A DNA stretch of 64,000 nucleotides from Larus michahellis (GCF_964199755.1 NC_133896.1:62103142-62167141), one strand, 5' to 3'. Positions 22,301-35,482 are shown, counted from the first letter of the stretch. The notes: generated by a model from the sequence alone, not told the origin. Made by a program: numbers and translations.

Positions 22301-24844
22301 CTGCTTCCCGAGTGAACCTGCAACAGTAAGTGTCATGTATCCCTGATGATTAATAAAGGTAAAAACACAGCAGAAGGGAACCATAAAAGTCAGTCTCTTC
22401 AGCTGGACTCCCTGTAATTTGGGAGTAACATTTTCCCAGTAGATAAATACAGCAACCGTTGCTGATGCTAGTGTCTTCTCAGGTTACAATCATCTCCACC
22501 TAGAAGCACATTGCTCCAACCCAGCTGGCTAACTTTTGCCCTTTTCACAGTAAAGCATTTCTGGTTGCTTACGGTTTTCCAAAACGTTAACTGTTAAACT
22601 GCACTTTTGCTGCTAATGTTGGGTTCAGACTTATTTTTTATGAAAACTGCAGAAAAAATGTGTCAGTCATCTCTAATAACAGGCAGAAAGAGTATGCTGG
22701 TTTGCTTTCAGGAAAAAATTACATCAAATATAGTTTTGAGTTTGTTTATTTGAGAAGCTCCCCCATGTTGGGACAGCACCTGAAACTTGGCAAGGGATGG
22801 TTTGAATAATAGGGCCAAGTGTTCTGCTACTGCTACAAAAATACAACTAATTCACAAACCTTGGAAAACTGCATTTCACATACACTTATCAAAGATAGAC
22901 ATGATTTTAGAAGCAAAACTTTCCCAGTTTCCTCCCACCCTGTGGTGACAGGTGACAGAACAGGACTGTCCTTAGAAACCTCATCGTGACAAGAAGACTG
23001 GGAAAAGCCACCTGCCAAAGTCGAGCTTGGGTCTGTAGACCTTGAAAAAAATTGGTGTGTGGGTGTGCATGTGTGGTGGCAGATCCTGATCTAGATCTTT
23101 TGGTGGTCGCTACAGACCCCAAACCAGCCCAGGCCCAGGTATGTGTCCTACTATCTCAGCCTAGGAAATATTCCCCGGCACCAGCTGGGAGCACAGGGGT
23201 GAGACAACGTGTGGGAGCTCCCTTTGCTGCTCCCTGCCCCGTGCCTAAAATACTGAACAAAGATTTCAGTTTCAGGGCTGTCTGTCTGGTATCATTCCAG
23301 GAACACATTCTTTCCTCGCTGTCACCCATATCTCTCTCTCTCGCAGACAAAGAAATAACAGAGGCTCCAAACCTGGAACAAAACACTGGCATGCTAAAAA
23401 ACATATTGACAAGGCATCTTTCTCATCCTTACATGAATTTGGTGATAGTGGAAATACGTTCTGGGAAAGAAAGTTCTCTGGCTAGTAAGTTCATTTTTCT
23501 AAAAAAAAACCCAACTCATTTTATAACAAGCTTGGCTGCTACTGAATTTTCCCCTAACTCAGCATGATCCTTGTCATAGGCAATTAGCATCTTTCCGAGG
23601 CACTGGGCTGTCCTATCCATTCCACATCCATCAGAGTAAAAGCCAGATCAATAAACACCACCGACAATGCCAGCTGAAACTTCAGAACAACTTTTCTCCA
23701 TTCTCATTCTGTTTCCCATCTGACAAACACTGATTGTTTCCCAGCTGAAACTCAAAGATCCCTGACGCTTTAACTGGCAAAACAATTTCTGCTTGTATAC
23801 CATGTATAACACAGTAAAGCCCAGTCATCTCATCCAGGAGCAAGGATCCTTGACATTTACTCTCTGAACAGTCCTGCAGAAGTCCATGGAAAAATCTTGA
23901 CTCCCGATCTTTGTGAACATATAAAAGGGAATATGACTTTAAGCTTTTGTTTTTCAAGGTGCTTGCAATCATGGGGTAAATTTTTCAAAGGCTCTTACAG
24001 CAAGTTCAGCTTTGGCTCCTTTCCAGTCATCTGAGTGTTTCCCCCGGCCTCACGAGAAGCAGTGCAACTGGCTGACTGCTTTGAAAAGTTCCATTCTTAG
24101 CATTTGCATTTTTGCTTGTGGTAACTTGGAAATTTGACAATCACACAGTTTTCTAATTTCTTTTCCCCTTGTTTTCAGTTCTTCAGTATAACTTTTAGTA
24201 AAATTAGTCTTGTGTGAATTGGGGCCAAACTTTCAAAATTGAATGGATGTAGCCATTAGCTTAGCTATATTAGTATAACACAGTACTAAGTGCAAAACGG
24301 TAGGGATCCAAGTTAAAAACACGTGTAAAATACAGCCTTCTGAATGTGCAACCCTTCCACAGATCAGAGCCGTGATGACCATCAGGGTAACTCCTCCGCC
24401 AGCCAGCAGGCTAGGGTAGGTCTTTGCTCTGTATCCCTGAAGCCCGAGACATACAGAAGCATCATCGTCTGGCTTTCTAAGGCCACTTCTGCTGCAAAAT
24501 GACTCCATCCTCTAACCTTGGAGGATGTGAAGAATGGTGAAGAAGCAATATTGGCCAAGCTGTTATAAAAAACTGCTTTAGAAATACCAGCATTAGCCAA
24601 TTTTCCTGAAAAAGGCCACATAATATCTTTCAAATGCACAAGCAGTATTGATGTTGGCACAGAGACCAAGGGCACATTGGTCTTACAACAGCAGATTTCC
24701 ATTTTATAGTGCCAGGGATATACCCTATAGAATAAGAAGGCGGGGGGGAAGATACCTGAATGCAGGTGGGTACATGCGCAACGTCTCTGCAATCACCATG
24801 TCCAGATAAGGAAGTTCTTGTACATTTTGATAATCAGGGACCAT
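19034..24844 (-). CDS. TBXAS1: TBXAS1 (thromboxane A synthase, CYP5A1), last three recognisable coding exons
   Basis: This is a cytochrome P450 that isomerises prostaglandin H2 to thromboxane A2 at the ER membrane, acting in thrombocytes. Exons in transcript order are 24844-24756, 22317-22180 and 19334-19034 (528 nt, 175 residues plus stop). Both junctions split an arginine codon AG|G. Motifs seen are the K-helix ExxR (ETLR in [13 protein letters not shown]), the PERF-type FIPER|F, and the heme loop [10 protein letters not shown] with its thiolate cysteine (codon 19262-19264). The text between motifs ([20 protein letters not shown]) follows TBXAS1 rather than CYP3A. The human protein is 533 residues, so about two-thirds of it is upstream and was not found in the remaining 39 kb. 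The C-terminal reading frame appears shifted (see finding). Confidence 0.93.
19335..22179 (-). other. TBXAS1: TBXAS1 last intron
   Basis: 2.8 kb. It contains a T/C-rich tract (20050-20097) and an A-run (20136-20150) that could pair with each other, and little else. Confidence 0.8.
20050..20150. repeat. Poly(T)/poly(C,T) tract facing a poly(A) run
   Basis: T-rich runs at 20050-20093 and an A-run at 20136-20150 are separated by about 40 nt. It is simple-sequence DNA able to fold into a weak hairpin. Confidence 0.7.
22180..22317 (-). CDS. TBXAS1: TBXAS1 exon, between K-helix and PERF region
   Basis: The acceptor is CTGTTGCAG and the donor GAG|GTACGTG on the minus strand; 138 nt, phase 2-2. It reads [20 protein letters not shown]...[19 protein letters not shown], matching the TBXAS1 sheet and meander region. 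The longer ORF annotatable here in another frame is a shadow. Confidence 0.94.
22318..24755 (-). other. TBXAS1: TBXAS1 intron
   Basis: 2.4 kb without recognisable features. ORFs of 80-171 codons on either strand show no family resemblance and do not respect splice borders. Confidence 0.8.
24756..24844 (-). CDS. TBXAS1: TBXAS1 exon with K-helix ExxR
   Basis: On the minus strand the acceptor is CCTTTTCAG and the donor CAG|GTATCT. The 89-nt phase 0-2 exon encodes [20 protein letters not shown] and then TLRMYPPAF. The E and R of ETLR stabilise the heme pocket in all P450s. The ATG at its first codon is internal and not a start. Confidence 0.93.
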
Positions 24845-26184
24845 CTGAAAAGGCAGGAAGAAAGGAACAATTACATTTTCTCACATTTAAGTGCCAAACT
24901 CATCTCAGATTGCCTTTTAAATCATCTATTTTTTACTGGGCTTTTTTCCTGTAGAAGAACTCGATGTCTCATCTAAAACAGTAAATGATAAAATTATACA
25001 AAAATGTGGGCAGTAATTAAATGTGTGTATAACATTCCTTTCATCATCAAAACACTTTGGTCCACAGCCCAGCTTGAAGATACAATAATAAATCAACTTG
25101 CTAGGAAGTATTAAAAACAGGGCATTACAGAGAGCATTAATAGCTACAACAGAGCTATTGTTTTATACATGCACTAAAATCTGCACAGGACCCTTGTTTC
25201 TTCCCAAAGACAAGAGCGTGGCAGACCAGGAGCATTACGTTCACAAGAAACAGCAAGTCCTTCAGTTATTCTTGTTGGAGCAAACCCTTTTGCCCCTTCC
25301 CAGCGATAGAAATAAAGCAAAGTGCTAGTGCTGTGAAGTCTGTGGAGGGGTGGGAGGCGGCACTGGAAGAAACTGGCACGCTGATGAGGAATGGCACACA
25401 GCTGCGAATTGCTCTGTCGAGCAGAGGGGGCTGAGGTACAGCTCACATCCCACCCGGCAGGATTGCAATAGCACCTGAGGAGAGAAACCTCTTTCCTCCC
25501 CTGGCCATCCCTTGTGCAACGCTGCTTACTTTTGCATGGCGGGCAATACCCGAGCCCATTTTCCGAAGTCTACAGAACCACCTGCCCCTTGACAATGAAT
25601 GGTGGGTGCTAAAATCCAAACCGGACTGTATCTCAGCAGACTTTGCCCTCTGACAAGTGGCAAACAGACAGCGAGAGACACCAAACCATGGACGACCAGC
25701 AGCAGCAGTGACACGACTCAGAGCATGGACGAACGGAGAATTTCTCCCACTCTTACCTTCCTTGGAAAAACGACATTTTCCTTGTCTTATTCAGGACTCT
25801 CAGCAGAGGGCAGCCAAAGTACATCTAATAACCTCGTCAGGAAAGCAGAGTTTTGTTTTAAATTAGAGCATCTCCGAAAGACTGACACGGAGTAAACTGG
25901 AGGAAAGCACAGACGTCAGAGTAGACTAAACCTTTTATGAAGATTTGGGGCCCCTGCCGTTCACAAAGGGGACTGGATTCCACCCTTCCTTTATTTACTA
26001 CAGCACTTTTCATGTATAATGCATATTTTATTGAATTTTCATGCAAAAACATATGGTACATACTGAAAATACTAAGCAGAGAACAACTCCAGATGGTATG
26101 CAGAAAAGGCGTACAATAGAATCAGGATACCTTGCTGGATTAGGGTATCCCACTTATTCAGCACTAAGCCACCATGCACCATTT

Positions 26185-26320
26185 CACATTAACTGATCTT
26201 TTCTAGGAAGGAAATAGATACATTCTATTATCTCCATTTTTTGGCTCAGGAAAGAAAAACAAAAGCAGAGAAAGTAATTTGCACAGGCTGAGCAGAACCA
26301 GTGTGTCTGCTCCCCTCTTA
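26185..26320 (+). repeat. Ancient MIR/L3-like repeat fragment
   Basis: TCTATTATCTCCATTTTTTG, then a cagg-aaag and 'agtaatttgcacaggctgagcagaac' layout, parallels the classical 'attatccccattttacagatgaggaaactgaggca...agtgacttgcccaaggtcac' core. Strongly decayed. Confidence 0.5.
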
Positions 26321-26599
26321 GGGAAAAAAGATGCAACTCAGCTTGTCAATAGATGAAGTATTTTGTCAGTGCATGCCAAATATTACCAATGCAGGAAATA
26401 CAGACTGCACTGACAGCCTTTCATACTGCAGTAGTGCCTACTAACTCAAACCTTTGGCTTTGGTCGATGATTATGAGACAAAGGAGACTAAAACAGACAC
26501 AAATGGCAGCAATGTCATGAGAACCATGGCTGAAGGCTGCGCAAGGAGCTGTGCTCCAGTAATCTGAATAGCTAAAACCAAAGACGGGAGAATGATTTT

Positions 26600-26715
26600 T
26601 AGTACCCGCGTTTTGCAGAAAGGGATTCGAGGGCTACCTGATTTTGCATGGGAAATCAGTAGCAGAGGCTGGAAATGAACTGTGATCAGACTCCAGTTTC
26701 AGGCCTTTGTGGCAA
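26600..26715 (+). repeat. Ancient MIR/L3-like repeat fragment
   Basis: TTTTGCAGAAAGGGATTCGA followed by 'ggaaatcagtagcagaggctggaaatgaa' matches the second half of the same family (core plus 'agtggcagagctggaaatgaact'). Confidence 0.5.
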
Positions 26716-29700
26716 AACGACCCTTCTCCATGCCCGCATAGCTGCTCTGTGCTTTGATGCTAATGCACACTGTGGTCTGCATAAATTTTTTTTTCTGCTC
26801 ATTTTACACCTCTCCTTCAGAACTTTCCTCCGTCCTTTTTATACTTGCTCTCCTGCACCTTTTTGACTCCTGGGTCAGCATCTGAGTCCTGTCCTTGCGT
26901 TCCTCCCTGATTTCACGGCTGGGCTGGCTGAGGGAAGAGTTCAGGCTCCGACTAAATGAGTGACGGAGCCAAGAGCACATGGTGATGTGTTCGATTCTCT
27001 GAGCCCTGCTCTTTCCACTGGGCCTTCCTGTCTCTCTCATAATCCCTCTACTTACTTCTGGAGTCAATAATTAAGGTAATTATATGGTAACCTGATATAA
27101 TAAGTAGCCACTAAATCAAACCATACATCAACAAATAATATAACACTAAATTATGGGAGCTTTGATTTGCTCTTTCAAATAGCTTCTATACCTTCAGGGG
27201 ATTAGCAGTTCAGAAAACAAAACCAAGGTGCAAAACCAGCTGATTTTCCTTAGAAGAAAATTCCTTTTGCTTACATAAAGAAAAAGGGGTCGGTCAAATG
27301 GCAGCACGGTGAACTCTGCTATCGTGAGCGTGGCAGACACATCAGTCATTTCCTACATCTAATGCAACTTAATTATTGGCACTTCCATGCTTTTAGCATC
27401 AAAGTAGCTGGACCTAATTTAGTAGTTGTTTACAAGGTCTGACCCAGGGCTGCGTAAAGTACACACCAGCCAAGTATCTCTATTTAGGAAGGACAGTTTG
27501 CTGCTTTTTTTTTCCTTTCAAAGAAAATATTTTCCATTTGTTTTTCCACTCCCTCTCATCAAAATATTCCTTTAGCCAAGCACATTTCAAAGGAACTTAA
27601 ACATGCTTTTCTCCCTAAGTGTCCCTATTTATATCTTACAACTGTTGGCAGGTTTGCTGGGTAGGGGGTGGTGTTGTGCAAAGATGCCACTTTAACCCCC
27701 TGCAAAAAAACATGTCTACATTGCCTCTTACTGAAGACTGGTCTGGTTTGTTTGTTGTTTTGGTTTTTTTCATTAAGAAAGAGATTCCTTTCTGTAACAA
27801 GTAGAGGTGTGGGGGGTGAAAGGAGGAACCACGTTGCCTGTAATAAAATATTCTATATTTTAATCTTGTGGCCACCGCTTTGCACGGCAGTTTGTCTTAT
27901 GCTTTGCACAGCCCTGTAGTATCTTTTTCTGTTGACATGGAAGTGAAATGGCCATGTAACATCTTGTGGCAATTCTCTGCGTGCATATTTCCCTGGTTTC
28001 ATTTCTAGAGGTGTGGTGGTACACTCTCACCCATCCCAGACTGTTCAATCGCTTCTGGGGTCCAGAAAGCATCCACTTTGGACGCAAACTCTTCTTTGTG
28101 ACTGACAGCAAATCCCAGCCCTCGATTCCTTAGGAAAAGGTGGGAAATTAATTCTTCACCCCACGGAGTACCCTGAGGTGAAATACCAGCAGTGATTATA
28201 AAATTGCCTATGTGCTACAAGGAAGATGCGTGTGTTAATCCCCATATAAATTCCAAGACAGATAACTGCCTTCAGATCCACCTCTGCTTTTCAGTATGTT
28301 GGCTTTAGCATTTTCTAGGCAGGAAAATCTATTTTTTGCCACCACCCTCAGTTAACTTTTAATTCCTCAATGAACACCAAGGGAATCCAAGTGCTGACAG
28401 GAGAGGTCTGGCCAATCTTTCTGCTGCAGTTTGAGATGTTACTGTTCCCAGTTGCTCGCTCCTCTTTGCTGGCTGTGGTTAGCGTCACCACAGCCAAGTC
28501 AGCAGAAGGGAACATATGCCTGCACCTCCGTTGCTTCCATACAACGTCCAGCATGAACCCATCTTCAGCGACAGTTTAAGACGAGATACTAACTTTTCCC
28601 CAAAGTAGCTGTCGAGTAAGGCACAGATCCTCCCCTAACACCTCTGTTTTGGGAATGGTAATCCAAGTACACATCAGTGAATAAGAGATTTCCACTTATC
28701 CTCTTGGTCATGGTCTGGTAGTGCTCAGTAACCAGAAAGGAAAAAAAAAAAAAAAATCAAGAGAAAATTTTGTGTAGCTGACAGAGTGTGACGTGCACCT
28801 GAAATCAATTTGGAAGCAGCAAAGGCTGCAGAGACCACATTCCTCATAACTAGCACTGCTGAGTCATGGCCTGAGACTGAACCGGCTGCGGTTTCTGAGA
28901 AATTGCAATCCAAATCAAATGCCTCATGGGCAGGTGTGACTGTGACAAAGTCCGTTTCAGAGAGATGACGTGCAGACCTGCTTAAGTGCAGATGCAGCTC
29001 CATGAGTGATCTGTGTAGCCATGGCTACACAGCCCACATCAGCTCTCCCCCAAAATGTAGACTTTGGATAGCAATGGGATAGGAGGTGGTGAGTCAAAAA
29101 CAAGCCAGCATCGTCCCCAGTGACTCTCACCAACACCCCCTTTCAAATTGCCAAAAGAGCTATTTAGACCACAGCCATGTCTAGGATTCACAAACAGGTC
29201 AATAATGTTTCTTATCAAATGGATCAAAAGCTGCTGACAGATCAAAGAATCTGCCTGGGGTTTTGACCTCTCTTTGGTCACTTCTAGGAGCTGCTCATGC
29301 CCTAACAGAACTAGACGTGTCACGCTCAGCCTAAGAGAGGGGTAAGAAATTCAAGAATACGATGTTAAGTTGGGGTTGTCCCATGACATCGTTGCTAACA
29401 ACCATATAACGAAATGAAAGGTTACAGAGAGATCAAAATGCGGATCAATGAAAAAAAGCAGTGGAGTAGTTCAACAGGCACCTATCTTCAATTTGCTTAA
29501 AGAAAGATTGCCTCATGTTTTATCACTTGCACATCAACATGCTGGAATACCTGCAAAGCGCCAAACTAAAACCTCCCTACACTTTCAGGCGGCAAAATAG
29601 GGACTAAGTTGACAAAGTAAAATTTCTTTACTTTATCCTCAGAATGTAGAACAAATACTAAAAAAAATGCCTACGGCAGTCCTCATGCGATACTTACTGC

Positions 29701-31628
29701 AAAATCTCCCTCTCGGCTGTCTGCAGTCCAGCCTGCACCTGCCAAGTGAGGTGTCTCTCTGAGGCACAGCACCAGGCAGAACGAGTCTTGCCGCTGGGGA
29801 AATGGGACCCCGAAGCTCCTGAGCCCTGCTCATCCCAGGAGGCAAGGCAGGGCGGGAGGTGTTGCTTTAAGAGACAGTGCTTTAAGACAGAGAAGAGCCT
29901 ATGTAAAACAACCAAGTGTCGGTTGGCCATTTCTAGTGACAGGGGCCTACAGAAGAGCTGCTTCTAGCAAAATATTAAGTTCTCGACTATAGAATTGAGA
30001 ACAAGGTTCAGGAACGAAAAATAGGGCAAGCAGCCTGATTTCCAGATTAAGATGAAACAGCAAGAAGCTCCCTGAGCTGCCTAGTGCCTTTCCTCTCGAA
30101 TCCTCTCAGAAATGAACATTAAAGTAAGTCCTCGGCTCCATCTCCTCATGTCTCTTTCCCCAGAAGCAAGCAAAGGCTATCCAAAACATGTACTCCCAAA
30201 CTTTCCCTTTATTACTTTATTCCACCTGGGTTGCCTGCCACATCTCCCATCTGCTTGGGTTGTCATTCAAATGGAAATGCAGCACGAAGGCTCTCACCTC
30301 CACCTTTGATGGATGCTCACGGGGGATACTTTGCTCATTGAGGCCCTTCCCAAGCTGCAAGAGCCCTCAGTGCTTCAGACAGCTCCCACAAACTCCTCCC
30401 GGCTCCTCCTAAGGACCGTGCGTGCCAAATAAATTTAGTACTACAGCTTTTTGTTCCAGTCACCTGCCACGGACCCTCACACCTCCTCTAACTCCGCTCT
30501 TCCCGCTCCCCTCTCGCCTGGTCCATGGCCCCGCAAGTCACGTGAGTGCAGGCGGAGGCAGGTGCCGATTCACAGGCCAAGTTCAGAGGCGGTGGGAAAG
30601 GCCAGCACACCAGTTACGCACTGATAACCACATTACACGCAGGCCTTGCAGCCAAATTCCCTCCGTGACTTTGGTGCAAATCCACGCAGCTCCCCGGGGT
30701 TGGATCAGTGTAAGGGAAGAGGAAAATGTGGTTCTAAGTATGTACCCAATAGCGCTGGGGAAAGAGCCAGAAAGTATAACGTTACACCAATGTCGACACT
30801 CTTTAATGTTACTTCGCTTTTCGAATCAAAGACTTTAGCTCCTGACAGAAGACAGACCTGCACTACCTCCAGTAGCTTTCGCAGTGCTAAAACAAGGTCT
30901 TTGTAGCATCGTTGTTCACAAGGAAACTTGTGTGAGATAAAAATACTTCCTGAAACTGAACAGTGTCCCAAACCCAAACAGATAAACACAAAAGCTGCAA
31001 CCAAAACAGTCAGAAATTCTCTTCCACCTACATTACTACTGACACATGGTGATCAGCAAGAACAGAATGAGTGCCATCAGGTAGAAGATCTGGGGAAAAA
31101 AAGGCAGGGAAAGAGAATAAAATCACTAAGGAAATCCTTTATAAGGCAAGCTACAAATGAAAAGAAAGGAAAAAAAACAATTCTGTTTCAATCTTGGTTT
31201 TGTAAATTTGTCAGCTCCACCTGAATCCTCCAGATTCCCATGCCAAGAGAAGTGGGTGCCCTTGAATGAAGAGCGAATAAATAACTGGGAGCGAGACTGG
31301 GCCCCCGGGGCGTTCCGCTGTCACGAAGTGTGGGGGCAGGTCCCCAGTGTGCTGATAGTGCCCGCCCGGCCAGGTAGCTTTTGGTACACAGGTACCCTCA
31401 CTATACTATTCTTATTACTTTTTTTTAAACTTAGGTTTGGTGGGGACGAGTAGCCCCTCTGCAGAAGTGGCTCCCTACCTGTATGCAACGCATGCCTCGC
31501 TCCAGCTATTCGTGGATTTGATATAATCCCTGGCCAGGCATTGTAGCAGGCTAAACCCATCAGAGGCACAGACACTGCCCATTTCTTGCCTCCTTAAAAA
31601 CCACTCAGCTCCCAGGAAATCCCACTCG

Positions 31629-31652
31629 CCCCCCACCCCCCGCCCCCACCCC
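31629..31652 (-). other. Strong G-quadruplex candidate (minus strand)
   Basis: On +, C6-A-C6-G-C5-A-C4: four C-runs separated by single nucleotides. On the minus strand, the presumed TBXAS1 sense strand, this is a four-run G4 with 1-nt loops. Confidence 0.8.
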
Positions 31653-32105
31653 GGGTCCTCTCCTCAGCCCACCGAGGCTCGAAAGTCTCTTTTTCTACAC
31701 TTGTCTGACACAATCAAAATTTCTACTTGGGTGGCAGAAATGCTGAATGGTGAAGGATCCCAGTGGGAGGGAGGCAAGGAGGAAATTAAACAGGAGAAAG
31801 GACTGCCAGAGGCCCAACAGGCTGAGAAAGAGAATTATAAAACTGGGGTAGGTCTGTCCGAAGGGCATGTCACCAGTCCAAAGCACATTAAGCACTGAAG
31901 TTCGTGCAAGACTTAATCCTTCCTGCTATAGAAGTGTCCCTTGGTGGTTGCTGCAGATCTACGGGAATAAAGAGGAGGGATTTTTTTCCCCTCTCAGCAG
32001 ACATTCATGGTATCACATAAGCACCAGATGATTTAATTTAATCATTCCTGCTCCAGCTGGTATTTTCTGTATGGAGGTGACAGTGCTTTAAATTAGGGCC
32101 TTGCA

Positions 32106-32113
32106 TATAAAAG
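32106..32113 (+). promoter_or_regulatory. Isolated TATAAAAG box
   Basis: GCATATAAAAGGCCCGCG is a textbook TATA sequence with GC-rich 3' flank, but no recognisable first exon follows. It is probably fortuitous or an orphan promoter. Confidence 0.15.
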
Positions 32114-32589
32114 GCCCGCGTGTTTAGTTTAATCAAATGTTCATTTCCTCACGTTATGTTTATATTACAAGGCATCAGCATGAATTTTCATGCTGCAAAT
32201 AGAGGCTATCATATGGGCTACGTAGTGAGGTCCTCTCCGGTCGTTCTTCATCTCTATGGCCTTGTACGCTTGGCAGCCTTACAGACTGAGGCGGCTCAGC
32301 CCCAGGCCTGCAGTTTGAGGGAATATGCCCCAGAGAACACGGTCCAACCTATGAGGAGAGCAGAGCTTTACACAAAATAAATTACTTCGGTAATTCGCCC
32401 TTCTGCAGATACTTAAATATGGGCTTGAGCCAGTGGCTGCTTAAGTCATTGGCTTCAGCAGTCGCTGGATGAGACCTTTTCTGAATTAGTAAACAGGCAA
32501 ACATTCACAGCAAAGAAACTGCAAGATTCTTCCATCACTCAGCGTAATTATTATTTGCTCCGACAAGGGCAGGTCAGTTTTAATACCAT

Positions 32590-32725
32590 ACAACATTTAT
32601 GTAGTGCCTGATGCCTTGAAAACATTTTATGTACATTAGGTGCAGTACAACAATAATAAAACTTTCCCTTTCCATAGTTGCTTTTCCCCTGAGGCTCGCG
32701 AAGTGTTTAGCAAACATTAATTAGT
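32590..32725 (+). repeat. Possible ancient L2/L3/MIR-type fragment
   Basis: ACATTTATGTAGTGCCTGAT plus 'gaaaacattttatgtacatta' and 'gaggctcgcgaagtgtttagcaaacattaatta' resemble the 'agcgcttttcat..aaagcgctttacaaacattaatta' 5' part of the family seen at 45.4 and 46.4 kb. Confidence 0.35.
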
Positions 32726-35482
32726 TGGTCATCTTCCAAATGTATGTGTGAGGTGCTCCTGGTAAATACTCCCTCCCTGTACACGCAGGGCCAGCAGAGG
32801 TGCTGGAGACTGAGACCAACAATTCACAACTTTAAGAGTCGAGCACCCACCAACTTGAGCCTTCGTAAGTAGACTGATTTTTCACTTTTAAGCCTCAGCA
32901 TGACTCCTGTGAGCAAGCAGGCAAATACTGCTCTGGATGCACAGACGGAAAATGACCAAAAAAGAAAGAAATCCGTTGCAAGGCATTCAAATATGTCTTA
33001 AACAAAAAGGAGCTTTGTTTATTTTTAGCTGCCAAGATCGTAACTCAGGGCTCAGCCTGTCCTTGAGACGCCGATGGTACTAAAAGTACAGAAAGTGAAG
33101 AAGCTTTTCTGGTGTCAAAGCTTCAATTCCTTGCAGTAGACTTCTGCACCTCCTACCTCATACAGGTAAAATCTACAGGTAAAAGCCACGTCCAGTCCTA
33201 GCTCCAAATTTTAGCATATGGCCTTCCTAAAAGGCACGAGGGAAAAGTTTGTTCCTGTCAAAAATTGTCACATTTTAGCTGAAAATATGAAAAATTGAGA
33301 AAGAAAGGGGAAAATTTTCTTTTCTGACCAAAGCTATTCAATGCTTCTTCCTCTTCTGCTCGGTCTGGAAAGCGCTGACTGCCTTGGGTACCACAAAGCA
33401 ATTTACAATTGGTATGCGAAAAAAAAACTTGATAGCACTTGAAACAGCTTTTGTGTTTTCTCCCTCCAATGCATGAAGAGGATGTTTAAAAAAAAAACTA
33501 CATGCCAGTCCAAAACCCACTACCCGAAGCTCCGTGGGGAGCTGTCTGTGATCAGGGGTGTCTGCTACCATGACACTATCCTATGACAAACCTCTCTAGA
33601 TATTCAGATAAAGCTGTCTGCGACGAATCCTGGCAGGCGCCTATTCAAGGATTTCTTTCCCTTTCTTCCCTTGCTCTATCTCTTCTCCATCTGGGAACAC
33701 AGAGATTTCCCTAAGCCTGTTCACGCTTAGATTTAGTGAAGCCATCATGGTGTCATGTTCTGGCGCTGCTTTGTGTCTTCGCTTTCCTCTACCCTTTGTA
33801 GAGCAGCATGGCACGGCTGTCCATCTGTTTATGATTTACTTCACACAATGACTTGGTCCCAATAACACTGATAGGCACAGTAGGTTATTTGAGGGCCAAC
33901 TGGACCTCTGTAATGACACTCAAACTGTATCCAAATCATGGGAACGTTTCCAATCAAAAAAGGCCAGTGGAAAAACTCCAGCAGGGCCTCCCCCAGGAGA
34001 GCCTTCCTGTCCTTAATCCCAGGAAGGAAAGACAAAACTTTAATTTTTTATCTGGGATTCTTCTGCAATTATCACTGTCCAAGTGATCCACAAAAACTGA
34101 AGAGAAGACAAGAAGGGAAACCGAGTCCTGGGTCTTTCTGATGTTCAAAGGCGCGTATTGGAGAAGAGATTATAAAGAACAACGTGCAGTTCAGGAGGCC
34201 ACATCTTTCGTGGTCTCCTTTGGCACGGACCCGAATCACAGAGTCAGAGGAACTGTACCAGTCTGCACCAGCTGAGGACGGACCCGGGAGGTGCAGCCGT
34301 TTTGGGGGGCATTTCATATTGCCATGGGTAGGAAGCCCCTCTGCTCGTATGGAATCACTCGCCCCGGTGAGCACTCGGGGGCGAGAGGAAAAAAACCCAC
34401 AACTCGAAAAGCTGCAGGATGAAGTCACAGGGTCAGCAGTGAGAAAATACAGAATTCATTTGTAATCTGAACAAGGTCATTTCTAGCATGTTTTAGAATG
34501 ATATAAGACTTTACAGGGAAGGCAAATGGAAAGTATTGCTCACGATTTCTTCTGCTTTATGAATAAGCTGCTTTGGCCTTTATTTATTTATTACCTCACA
34601 GTCCCACTATGATCCTGGTGTGAAGACCAATTTGCTGTTCTTTCCCTCTTACTTCTCAAGTATATTTTTGCTTCTTGAACCTGACCCTTTCCTGTCCCAG
34701 TTTCTGGCCACCTCGCTCATTTACCTCTCCATATTCCCAAGGAGACCCTTATTTTTACAATTCCCCACACCTCACCTCTGTGCTGTCATTTCACTTACGG
34801 CCACACTACTTTGATACCCAGTATTTCATCCTTTCTTCTTAATTTTCAAAATTCTGTCCTGCTCTATCCAGTCACAAAAGCTCTGGGGTGCAGCATGGAG
34901 ACAGAGGAGAACCTGCCGAACATGGTGGTACCCACATGGATTTGAGCCAGCCCTGGCGCGGAGGCCACTTGACCCAGATGCCACTGAGACACGAAGGTGG
35001 CACCCACAAAGGGACGCATTTGTTGGATCATTTAGCACGAAAGAGCACTTTTAAGCCAGAAAAGTGCATGAGCCGTAGTGGTCTGCAGGGCGTTCACTAG
35101 CAATTTCACCCATATAAAATACCTAATAAGATATGGTATCCTTTGCCCTTTTTACCGTGAGCCATGGCACAAGGATCTGTGGATACCTATAGATGGGCTA
35201 ATTTGGGGGGCAGGAGGATTTTCGAGAGTACAAAGATGGAGCACAGCTGTAGGCTTTTCCTTTAAAGGCCTTGTCACACGCACAAGAGGCATACTTAGAA
35301 TATTACCAACCCTGATCGCTCAAACTTTATGAGCGAGGCCCCAGCATACTTAGAAATTGGCTGGAAAACACATGAGATTTATGACAAATAATAATATTTT
35401 GAACTTCATTTGCCTTCTGGCTTCTGAACTGGGATTCATGTTTTCAGTATTACCTTTTCAACTGGAAACCTTTTTCCTTCCC

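Noticed and set aside
23052..23567. 171-codon + strand ORF
   Set aside because: It lies in a TBXAS1 intron, has low-complexity and mixed composition with no domain, and no promoter or conservation signal is visible.
24233..24508. Minus-strand ORF with hydrophobic stretches (possible membrane protein)
   Set aside because: It lies between two TBXAS1 exons without splice borders, and the hydrophobicity is typical of T-rich intron translation.
25756..25832. Exon-like minus-strand stretch beginning MYFGCPLLRVLNKTRKM and ending at a GTAAGAG donor
   Set aside because: It has a short open frame and an acceptor with little polypyrimidine tract, and does not match TBXAS1 or any protein I know.
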